DNA of 64,000 nucleotides from NCBI GenBank assembly GCA_019634635.1, contig JAHCBB010000002.1, positions 62,001-126,000 on the forward strand. Direction: 5' to 3'. Numbering within the stretch: position 1 is the first letter of the stretch; each line of letters begins with the position of its first letter. Source of the DNA: Verrucomicrobiia bacterium. Its GTDB lineage: Bacteria; Verrucomicrobiota; Verrucomicrobiia; Limisphaerales; UBA9464. The notes under the pieces are model-generated. The model worked only from the letters and a program-made list of their open reading frames with translations, searched no databases and was not told the DNA's origin. This document shows, one piece after another, positions 56,240 through 64,000 of this stretch. Both the position numbers and the translations under genes were made by a program.

Positions 56240-56532
56240 TCAGCCTCCGGCCATCGCGCCGATGATCAGCAGCGGTTCCGCGCCTTCGACCACGGCATCG
56301 GGCAGGGGTGCCCCGGGGGCAACGTGAGAGTGGTCCTGACCGCAGGCGAAGAAGCGGATGAACGGGCGACGGCGCCCGCTGGCGTGATCGCGGATCGTCC
56401 CGCGCAGCGGCGGGAACCGGGCCTCGAGCGCGTCCAGCACGCCGCCCACCGTCACGGGGGATGCCACGGCCACCTGAACCTCCCCGTCCACCCCGGCGAG
56501 GAGGCGCAGGGGTGCCGGAAGGACGACCCGGA

Positions 56533-56536
<4 letters not shown>
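56240..56536 (-). CDS. MoaD/ThiS-family sulfur-carrier-like protein
   Basis: A 98-residue beta-grasp protein with [20 protein letters not shown] at the start, a [17 protein letters not shown] helix, and a terminal IIGAMAGG. The C-terminal Gly-Gly is what an adenylating enzyme would activate. The start overlaps the stop of the BNR-propeller gene by four bases. No MoaE, ThiF or other molybdopterin gene is nearby, so a role in cofactor synthesis is uncertain. Confidence 0.88.
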
Positions 56537-57651
<1,115 letters not shown>

Positions 57652-57804
57652 CAGGAACGCTGTTGCTTGGGACACCACCACGGACCCGGAAGCAAACGCC
57701 ATCCATTTTTTTGGGCCCGTTGCGCCGCCCACCGGCGAGGATTCGCCAGCCGGGCTCCAGGAGTGAGGGAGCCCGGTTGGTGTTCGCCAGGGGGGGCGCG
57801 GGGT

Positions 57805-58470
57805 TCATGGATTTGGAGCGCGCTCTTCGAGCAGCAGGCTGCGGATGTCCGCCATCACCAGTCGGGCGTCGAGATTGGATGAATTGTAGATGTTTCGCAC
57901 GCGACCCTCCCGGTCCACGAGAAAGACGCGCAGCGCGTGATGGAGGGTACCCTCGGGATCGCGGGGATCCTCCTTGCGGTCCACGGCCTGGCCGTAGTCC
58001 CTGAGGATGGGTGCGAGCTGCTCCCGCGACGCCGTGGTCAGGAAATGCCAGGGTGCGGCCTTCGGATGGGACCGGGCGAGGGCGGCGTACCCGGCCATGC
58101 GGTCCGGGGTGTCCACCTGCGGATCGAACGAGAGGCTGACGAGCCGCACGCCGGACGCGAGATCACGATCGCCGGCGCTCCATTCATGGAGCCGGGCGAG
58201 CACTCCGGTGGCCCGCGGGCAGGCGCGGGCGGAGGTGCACCGCGTGTAGATGAAGCTCAGCACCGTGACCCGGTCGCGGGTGAGCGATCGGAGCGGAAGC
58301 CGGCGACCGTCGGTCGCAATCACCTCGCCGTCGGCGGCGTCCTGGATCACCGGCAATGCGTAGGTGCCAGGTTCTGGCAGCGGGTAGTCGTACGGGAGTC
58401 CGCTGTTGGCTTCGGCCATCCACGGGAGGGCGACGGCCGCAATCCATGTGAAGAGCAGCAGGAGTTTCAT
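57805..58470 (-). CDS. SCO1/SenC-family copper chaperone
   Basis: A 221-residue thioredoxin-fold protein with a signal peptide (KLLLLFTWIAAVALPWMAEA). The copper-binding cysteines appear in SFIYTRCTSARACPRATG with five residues between them, a spacing also seen in one SCO subgroup (C-PLP-type), rather than the classic three. The partner histidine is in EGTLHHALRVFLVDREG. The start at 58470 was chosen because AAGGA sits five bases before it. It lies 36 bp downstream of the SBP56-like gene, which argues that it delivers copper to that enzyme. Confidence 0.9.
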   Translation of the reverse strand: MKLLLLFTWIAAVALPWMAEANSGLPYDYPLPEPGTYALPVIQDAADGEVIATDGRRLPLRSLTRDRVTVLSFIYTRCTSARACPRATGVLARLHEWSAGDRDLASGVRLVSLSFDPQVDTPDRMAGYAALARSHPKAAPWHFLTTASREQLAPILRDYGQAVDRKEDPRDPEGTLHHALRVFLVDREGRVRNIYNSSNLDARLVMADIRSLLLEERAPNP

Positions 58471-58506
58471 GGGCATCCTTGCGGAATTGGAGGGTGAACG
58501 GGGAGG

Positions 58507-59871
58507 TCAGCGGCCCATTCGGGTCGCGCCGAACAGCATGTGGTGCGGTCGGCCCAGACCCTCTGCGGTCAAGTCGAGGCCGAACTGCGGTTGCAGCCGC
58601 GAGCCGTCCCACGAATAGGCGCGGACGAACTGTTCATTGTCCTCGCCGGTCTTGTCCCAGCGGGCCAGGAGCGAACTGGAGAAGTACACGCGTTGCCCGT
58701 CCCAGCTCTGGGACACCATGTTGACCTGGCGTCCAATGTTCTGGTCGTGGATCAGACGCGGATGGTGCGGGTCCGAGACGTCAAACACCCGGCATTTGCC
58801 GTCGCCAAAGCAGCTGACAAACAGGGTTCGGTCGTCGGCGCTGAGGCTGATGTCCACGGGCAGTACGCCCCCCTCACCGCCGATCGTTGCCACCTCGGAG
58901 GCCTGCCAGCGTCCGGCACCGTCTTCGTGGCACAGCCAGAGCTTGGAGGTCAGCGCCGTGGCCGTGAAGGCATACGGGTGGCGGTCGCCCCACGCCCAGC
59001 GGATCTCGAGCGGCGCGCCGGGGACGCGCAGCACCTGGCGTGGCTGGCGTGTGTGGAAATCCCAGACGACCATCGAGTTGCCAAACTGCTTCAGCGCCTC
59101 CGGATCCCCGGCGACCCGGGCGAAGTCCTGCGTGTAGTTCCTCCAGCCGGTGAAGGAGCTGCTGAGCATCACGTTCTTCCTCGGAAGCACCCGGGCGTCG
59201 TAGCCATAGCCGTCCGCATGGTCGCTGCCGTCCAGTCCGGATTGCCCCGGGAGCGGCATCCAGTGGGTCGCGATGTAGCGGCCTGCATTGCTGTATTCGA
59301 CGAGGGCGGTCCGACCGCCGCGATCGCGGGCGTTCGACAGGCAGGGAATCAGCACCCGGCCGGGGAGAGCGTAGACGCCATGCGGACCCACGGCCCCTCC
59401 GGTCGCCGTCTCGAAATCGTCAATGGTTCGGGCCAGCCGCGGTTGTCCGGGGTCGGTGTGAACGTCGAAAATGAAGATCCGGCTGCCGTCGAGTCCGCAC
59501 AGCCAGAGCTGGCGCCGGTCGTCGGTGAAGCCACCGTGGTGCGCCTCGTGGCGACCGCCTACGGAACGGTGGTGCAGGACCTTGCCGTATTTTGGGGATC
59601 CCGGCTTGACGTCAACCACCACCAGTTTGTCGGAGCCGTCGCCGAGTCCCTCGACGCCCAGGGTCCACACGTAAAGGAACTCCTCCTGCCCCTCAATGCG
59701 GGCCAGATAAGGCGAGGAGCAGGTCTCGTCGGCGAAGGCGGTTGCTGACGACGCCGCCAGGCCGGCGGCGACCAGGATTGGGGACGCGAGGACGTTGAGT
59801 CTGCGGATCAGCGACTGGGCGGAGGTTGCCGGCGCGGATTCAACCGGGGGAATGGAGGAACTTCGGTTCAT
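58507..59871 (-). CDS. mtoX: SBP56-like protein, probable methanethiol oxidase
   Basis: A 454-residue member of the selenium-binding protein family. The start at 59871 is followed by a hydrophobic export signal (VLASPILVAAGLAASSATAFA). The mature protein opens with CSSPYLARIEGQEEFLYVW and continues with HHRSVGGRHEAHHGGFTDDR, GPHGVYALPG, LSADDRTLFVSCFGDG and a C-terminal GRPHHMLFGA, the usual propeller landmarks with many conserved histidines. Bacterial homologues (MtoX) oxidise methanethiol to formaldehyde, H2S and H2O2, require copper and are encoded with a SCO1 gene. The same pairing here supports this role. Confidence 0.88.
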   Translation of the reverse strand: MNRSSSIPPVESAPATSAQSLIRRLNVLASPILVAAGLAASSATAFADETCSSPYLARIEGQEEFLYVWTLGVEGLGDGSDKLVVVDVKPGSPKYGKVLHHRSVGGRHEAHHGGFTDDRRQLWLCGLDGSRIFIFDVHTDPGQPRLARTIDDFETATGGAVGPHGVYALPGRVLIPCLSNARDRGGRTALVEYSNAGRYIATHWMPLPGQSGLDGSDHADGYGYDARVLPRKNVMLSSSFTGWRNYTQDFARVAGDPEALKQFGNSMVVWDFHTRQPRQVLRVPGAPLEIRWAWGDRHPYAFTATALTSKLWLCHEDGAGRWQASEVATIGGEGGVLPVDISLSADDRTLFVSCFGDGKCRVFDVSDPHHPRLIHDQNIGRQVNMVSQSWDGQRVYFSSSLLARWDKTGEDNEQFVRAYSWDGSRLQPQFGLDLTAEGLGRPHHMLFGATRMGR

Positions 59872-60029
59872 GATGGAGACGGTCTTTGTGTGCATTGCCG
59901 GCCGGGTGGGACCGACACCGATCCGGGGCACCCTGCCGTTTCACAGGAGACATGCGGATTCGCCGGCTGCCGTCGGCCAGGATTCTTCGGAAATCACCGG
60001 CACCGGGAGATACAGACCGCGGAAACGGT

Positions 60030-62768
60030 TCAGCCATCCGTCCGGGCTGGGGCCGGCGGATCGAGGTTTGCGGGCGGGAGCTGGAGAATTTTGACCCGGA
60101 CGGGGCGGTCCGCGCGCTGTTCGTGGATCCGAAGGGTCAGAACATTGGTGCCATGCCGGAGCGCGCGCAGTCCGTCAGGGCCGACCGCCATCAGATGCCG
60201 GGCTGGCGCGGATTGGAACGGCGGTGCCAGCGCGGATCCGTTCAGCCAGACCTCACCGCGAACGATTCCGGCCATGTCGAGGACCCAGTCGCCGTCGTGG
60301 GGTCCTTCCCGGAAAAAGGTGGACTCCCACCAACCCGGTCCCACGGCCTCCGCCGCCGTGGCGTACTCCCGGGGTTCCAGCGCCGGTGCGTCCGCCGTTC
60401 GGACCCCCGGGGGCGCGCCTGCCCGGGTCCATGAGTCCATCGTCTGTGAGAAGGCGGCGTCCGGTGGCCTGCGATCCCAGAGGTCCGCGAGGTTGGCAAT
60501 GATCGCAGGGTCCACGGGTTTGAGTTGCAGAAGCCGCCGCAGCGCCCAGTCCGCACCCGCATCATGGCCTGCCCGCAGTTGAAACTGGGCCAGGTTCTTC
60601 AATGTAATTCTTGTGGCCTCGTGGCGGTCGCCCAACACGCGGCGCTGTCGGGCGAGGGTTTCAACCAGGAGTTGTTCCGCGTCGGAGACCTTCCGCCAGT
60701 GGTCGTAGTAGTACCCGGCGAGGTAGGCCTGCGCGGCAAGGGTGATGGGGTGCCATTCGCCCTGGCGCTGCCGCATCAGTTCCACCCCCTGCAACAACAA
60801 CTGTTCTCCCACCTCGAAGGTGCCGCCCTGCCGGGAACCCCGCTTGCGGGCGACCAGGTATTGGATGCCGAGCAGGTCGGCGTCCTCGACCGCGGCGTTT
60901 CCCTGCATTTCCTGAAACGTCTCCTCGGCCACGCGGTGCCAGTCGGCCCGCCGGCCGAGCGCGTAGTAGATCCACGCGAGCCGGTTTCCACAATGCAACG
61001 TCAGGGGATGCGCCTCTCCGAGACGCTCGCGTGCCAGGTGCCACGCGGATTCCGCAAGGGGCACCGCGCCGGAGGAGTCTCCGGAAGCGTGGCGCGCATA
61101 GGCCAGGTCAATGGCGGTTCTCAGGGTTTCCGGCGCGTCCGGACCCCTCAGCGTCGCGTACAGCCGGTGGGCGGCGTCGTAATGGGGTTCGGCCGAAGCC
61201 CAAAGTCCGAGGCTGGCGTACGAGCGCCCGAGCGATTCGTGGATGGTCGCCTCCGCGCGGGCATCCCGAAGGGGGCTTTGCTTCATCCGTGCCGAGGCGC
61301 GGTCCAGGACCGTGCGCAGGGTCAGTTCCTCCTCGGGAAACCGGTCGGGATCGGCTGCGGACAGGATTTCGCGCGCGAGATAGCGGGTCGCCGCCTCGGC
61401 GGAGGCGGCTTCTTCGTCGGCCCGGAGCCTCAGCGCCTCGATGGCGAGGCGCTGCCGTCGCTCCTGATCGAGGAGTTGTGCCGCCCTGTTCTCCGCATCG
61501 CGTGCACGGACCGCAAGGAACAGGCTCAACGTGGTGGCCGTGGCGAGCACCAGGGCGGCCCCGGCCGCCACGGCCACGGCAATCCGATGACGGCTCAGGA
61601 ACTTGGCAGCCCGATAGCGAAGTCCGGGTCTCACGGCCATGACGGGCTCCCGACGGAGGTGGCGGCCGAGGTCTTCCGCGAGGGCCGAGGCGGACGGATA
61701 CCGTCGCTCCGGATCCTGCTCGAGGCACCGGAGAACGATCCAGTCCAGGTCATCGCGAACGGCGGCGAGGAGGAGGGTCGGGGTGGTGCCCCGATGGGCC
61801 GCAATCGCGGCTTGTTCGGCGTCGGAAAGCCCGGCCAGCCTTGCCGAGGGTCGCCGGTGCGTTTCGCCACCGGCCCGCGACCGCCAGTGGGCGAGTCCCA
61901 CAGGGCCTCCGGCCACCTGATCCCAGGGCGTCCGGCCGACGAGGAGTTCGTGCAGCAGGATTCCCATGGAGAAGACGTCGGACCGGGTGTCAATGTCGCG
62001 ATCGGTGACGCGGGCCTGCTCAGGACTCATGTAGGCCGGCGTGCCGAGCAGTTCGAAGCCTCGGGTGAGGCCGTCGGGTGCCTCGAGGCCGGGGTCCACC
62101 GCCTTGGCCACACCGAAGTCAATGATCTTGGGTTCCGGATCCGCCGGCGTGCCGGAAACGAGGACGTTGGACGGCTTGAGGTCGCGGTGGATGATGCCCT
62201 TTTGGTGGGCGTGCTGGAGGGCGTTGCAGACGGTTTGGAGCAGCCGGAGGCGTGCCGGTACCGTCAGTTGGTGGTCATCGCAGAACCGGGTGATGGGTGG
62301 GCCGGCCACCAGTTCCATCGCAACGTAGGGCCGGCCGCATTCGGTCGTCCCGGCGTCATAAACACGGGCGATTCCCGCGTGGTTCATCCGGGCCAGCGCC
62401 TGGCGCTCCGCCTCGAAGCGCGCCAGCACGCGGCCCGAATCCATTCCCGGTTTGAGCACCTTCAGGGCGACCGCCCGCCGTATGGGATCCCGTTGGTCCG
62501 CCCGGTACACGACGCCGAAGCCACCCTCCCCGAGGCATTCGTGGAGGAGATACCTCGAAACCGCGGGCGGGCTGGGTCGGGGGGCGGCAACTTCGGAGCC
62601 CCCGAGGAACCGGCCCATTTCGACTCCGGCGCCCAGCAGTTCGAGGATCCGCTGGCGCAGGACGGCATCCGGGCCGCAGGCCCGTTCCAGAAAGGCCGTC
62701 CGCTCGGGCTCCGGAAGGTCGAACACCTGGAGGAACAGCTCGCGCTCCCTAGGGACGTCATTTGGCAT
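60030..62768 (-). CDS. receptor Ser/Thr protein kinase with TPRs and C-terminal sugar-binding-like domain
   Basis: A 912-residue membrane kinase. The cytoplasmic kinase domain (about 72-375) has the glycine loop LGEGGFGVVYRA, lysine 103 in VALKVLKPG, the catalytic loop IIHRDLKPSN with Asp196, DFG at 217-219 and GTPAYMSPEQA. A transmembrane helix lies at about 395-419. Beyond it come a coiled coil, TPR-like helices at about 520-740 and a beta-rich C-terminus with GEVWLNGSAL and LRHGTNVLTLRI, which resembles the sugar-binding jelly roll of family 2 glycosidases. The ECF sigma gene lies 25 bp upstream, so the two probably form one signalling unit. Confidence 0.93.
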   Translation of the reverse strand: MPNDVPRERELFLQVFDLPEPERTAFLERACGPDAVLRQRILELLGAGVEMGRFLGGSEVAAPRPSPPAVSRYLLHECLGEGGFGVVYRADQRDPIRRAVALKVLKPGMDSGRVLARFEAERQALARMNHAGIARVYDAGTTECGRPYVAMELVAGPPITRFCDDHQLTVPARLRLLQTVCNALQHAHQKGIIHRDLKPSNVLVSGTPADPEPKIIDFGVAKAVDPGLEAPDGLTRGFELLGTPAYMSPEQARVTDRDIDTRSDVFSMGILLHELLVGRTPWDQVAGGPVGLAHWRSRAGGETHRRPSARLAGLSDAEQAAIAAHRGTTPTLLLAAVRDDLDWIVLRCLEQDPERRYPSASALAEDLGRHLRREPVMAVRPGLRYRAAKFLSRHRIAVAVAAGAALVLATATTLSLFLAVRARDAENRAAQLLDQERRQRLAIEALRLRADEEAASAEAATRYLAREILSAADPDRFPEEELTLRTVLDRASARMKQSPLRDARAEATIHESLGRSYASLGLWASAEPHYDAAHRLYATLRGPDAPETLRTAIDLAYARHASGDSSGAVPLAESAWHLARERLGEAHPLTLHCGNRLAWIYYALGRRADWHRVAEETFQEMQGNAAVEDADLLGIQYLVARKRGSRQGGTFEVGEQLLLQGVELMRQRQGEWHPITLAAQAYLAGYYYDHWRKVSDAEQLLVETLARQRRVLGDRHEATRITLKNLAQFQLRAGHDAGADWALRRLLQLKPVDPAIIANLADLWDRRPPDAAFSQTMDSWTRAGAPPGVRTADAPALEPREYATAAEAVGPGWWESTFFREGPHDGDWVLDMAGIVRGEVWLNGSALAPPFQSAPARHLMAVGPDGLRALRHGTNVLTLRIHEQRADRPVRVKILQLPPANLDPPAPARTDG

Positions 62769-62793
62769 GGCTCCATATCCGCTCGTGCGGTCC

Positions 62794-63357
62794 TCAGGCC
62801 GTCCGGTTCTGTTGAATCTCCCGGAACAGCCAGGAGCGGGCGTAGGTCCAGAGGCGGCCGGCGGTACGCTCGGGCAACCCGAGGAGGGAGGCCGCCTCCC
62901 GCTGCTCCAAGCCGGCAAAGAAGCGCAGCTTCGTGAGCGCAGCGGCCTGGGGATCGTGCGCCTCGAGGCGCTCCAGCGCCTCGTGCACGAGAATCAAGCC
63001 TTCATCATCCGCTTCTGTGGCCACTTCGATGCGCTCGAGGTCCACGCGCTCCGCGCCGCCTCCCCGCTTCTCACTGCGCTTGCGCCGTGCCTGGTCAACA
63101 AGGATGCGACGCATGGCCTCGGCCGCGGCTCCGAAGAAGTGTGCCCGGCCTTTCCAGCCGGGATCCTCCGCGCCCGAAAGCCGCAACCAGGCCTCGTGAA
63201 CGAGGGCGGTCGCCTGCAGCGTTTGTCCCGGCCGCTCCCGCGCAAGTTCCCGGGCGGCCTGGCGGCGGAGTTCGTCGTACACCAGGGGCAGAAGGGACTC
63301 CGAGGACACGGCGTCCCCCGCGGAGATCGCGTGGAGCATCTGGGTGACCTCGCTCAT
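62794..63357 (-). CDS. ECF sigma factor (TIGR02999-like)
   Basis: A 187-residue sigma-70 family factor. Region 2 contains LLPLVYDELRRQAARELARE and ALVHEAWLRLSG, followed by RAHFFGAAAEAMRRILVDQARR, typical of the TIGR02999/ECF group found next to PknB-like kinases. Region 4 shows LTKLRFFAGLEQREAASLLG and an HTH in LPERTAGRLWTYARSWLFRE. The start at 63357 is used. Control by the kinase 25 bp downstream is a common arrangement and a fair inference. Confidence 0.95.
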   Translation of the reverse strand: MSEVTQMLHAISAGDAVSSESLLPLVYDELRRQAARELARERPGQTLQATALVHEAWLRLSGAEDPGWKGRAHFFGAAAEAMRRILVDQARRKRSEKRGGGAERVDLERIEVATEADDEGLILVHEALERLEAHDPQAAALTKLRFFAGLEQREAASLLGLPERTAGRLWTYARSWLFREIQQNRTA

Positions 63358-63382
63358 GACCGGGGGGCCGGATTTCCAGAAG

Positions 63383-64000
63383 TCACGGGGCGCCACCCAG
63401 CAGGCGCTTCAGCACCCCCGGGGTCTGGACCACCCGGTAAAGCATCCAGAGGCAGACCGAGACAACCGTGAAGGCGAACACGATGGACGCGGTGCGAAAC
63501 AACCGGACCTTTTGCTGAAATTCCGCCGCCCGCTGCATCCGCTCCGCCTCCAGGATGGCCAGTTGCTCATTGATGGCGGCCTTGGCCCGCTCCGGATCCA
63601 TCAGATCGCAGGCAAGCCACGAATCAGCCGACTTGAGGAACGATGCCGGCGCGCGCTCCACCAGCGGGGGCGGCACCGGAGAGAACCCGCCGGTCTTCCA
63701 GTAGTCCGCATCCTCCTGCGTCCAGACGCGCTGCACCCCCTGGTGCCGCAGCACGATCTGCACCCGTCGCCAGAGGGCGGCGCGGACCAGATCGGCATCG
63801 GCTCCGGCATGGATGGCCTCCGTGTGGAGCAGGGCCTGATCCCCCTCGATCAGGAGCCCGATGACGCCGGTGATGAGGCCATCCTCATCGGTGACGATCT
63901 GGAATTCATTGAGAAAGTCCCCGAGCTGTTCCCAGGGGAGACCGGCCTCCTGCCAGAGCGCCTGCAATGCCGCGAGGTCCTCGACGGCGGCGCGCCGGGC
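63383..64000 (-). CDS. acetyltransferase-like protein with C-terminal membrane helix, partial
   Basis: The reading frame is open beyond the window end, so the true start is missing; a TTG inside it at about 63967 is not a credible start. The visible N-terminal part (EDLAALQALWQEAGLPWEQL, then FQIVTDEDGLITGVIGLLIEG) resembles a GNAT fold, and QIVLRHQGVQRVWTQEDADY continues it. A helical linker and one transmembrane segment (TASIVFAFTVVSVCLWMLYRV) end the protein. It precedes the ECF sigma factor and kinase genes in the same direction. A role as a membrane-anchored acetyltransferase or a degenerate, non-catalytic copy cannot be decided. Confidence 0.75.
   Translation of the reverse strand, partial: ARRAAVEDLAALQALWQEAGLPWEQLGDFLNEFQIVTDEDGLITGVIGLLIEGDQALLHTEAIHAGADADLVRAALWRRVQIVLRHQGVQRVWTQEDADYWKTGGFSPVPPPLVERAPASFLKSADSWLACDLMDPERAKAAINEQLAILEAERMQRAAEFQQKVRLFRTASIVFAFTVVSVCLWMLYRVVQTPGVLKRLLGGAP

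Noticed and set aside
57805..58470. Possible loss of the SCO copper site because of C-x5-C spacing
   Set aside because: A five-residue spacer occurs in a known SCO subgroup and the histidine is intact, so I do not treat it as inactivated.
60525..62936. 803-residue plus-strand frame
   Set aside because: Antisense to the receptor kinase; the kinase catalytic motifs on the minus strand settle the coding strand.

Overview
The window looks like a chromosomal segment of a high-GC Verrucomicrobiota bacterium, probably close to the Limisphaerales/Pedosphaera group. This is inferred from gene content, not from a search. The pointers are a secreted DUF1587/1592/1588/1585 cytochrome paired with a DUF1552 protein, many Tat-type signal peptides on oxidoreductases and hydrolases, a lone type II pseudopilin with a conserved GHVEW tail, a TIGR02999-like ECF sigma factor next to a receptor Ser/Thr kinase, and a HerA-like DUF853 ATPase. 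Genes are dense on both strands. I saw no insertion sequence, prophage or CRISPR array.

Region 1-18,150 is periplasmic and catabolic. It holds a Prc/S41 protease cut by the window start, the DUF1592 cytochrome plus DUF1552 pair, a DUF2071 protein, a Gfo/Idh/MocA oxidoreductase overlapping a Tat-exported TIM-barrel protein, a pseudopilin, a PQQ-type propeller, a GNAT enzyme, a 1,622-residue fusion of sugar dehydrogenase, diheme cytochrome and repeats, and a neutral-ceramidase-like protein. The fusion carries two almost identical 627-bp repeat units.

Region 18,250-32,750 mixes central metabolism and transport. It holds pgk, a 400-bp gap with a well-folded RNA candidate and terminator, a complete seven-gene Mrp sodium/proton antiporter operon (mrpABCDEFG) with overlapping genes, an Hsp20 chaperone with its own terminator, a livMGF amino-acid ABC transporter fragment lacking livH and a binding protein, a TatD-like hydrolase with a small partner, lipA, and apgM.

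Region 32,800-38,850 holds a sugar nucleotidyltransferase, a secreted monoheme protein, a class I DAHP synthase with a small membrane protein, a Tat-exported endonuclease/phosphatase-fold enzyme, a small DUF3303-like protein and an epoxide-hydrolase-like enzyme.

Region 38,870-52,690 is the respiratory complex I operon nuoBCDEFGHIJKLMN on the minus strand. nuoA is not next to nuoB. A tRNA-Gln(CUG) gene lies on the opposite strand between nuoE and nuoF. A perfect CRP/FNR-like palindrome lies about 85 bp upstream of nuoB. Together with Mrp, this stretch carries two large ion-translocating systems built from related antiporter-like subunits.

Region 52,870-64,000 holds lnt, a DUF853 ATPase, a MoaD-like protein overlapping a BNR-propeller protein, an SBP56/methanethiol-oxidase-like protein with a SCO1 copper chaperone, a receptor kinase with TPRs and a sugar-binding-like C-terminus, its ECF sigma factor, and an acetyltransferase-like membrane protein cut by the window end.
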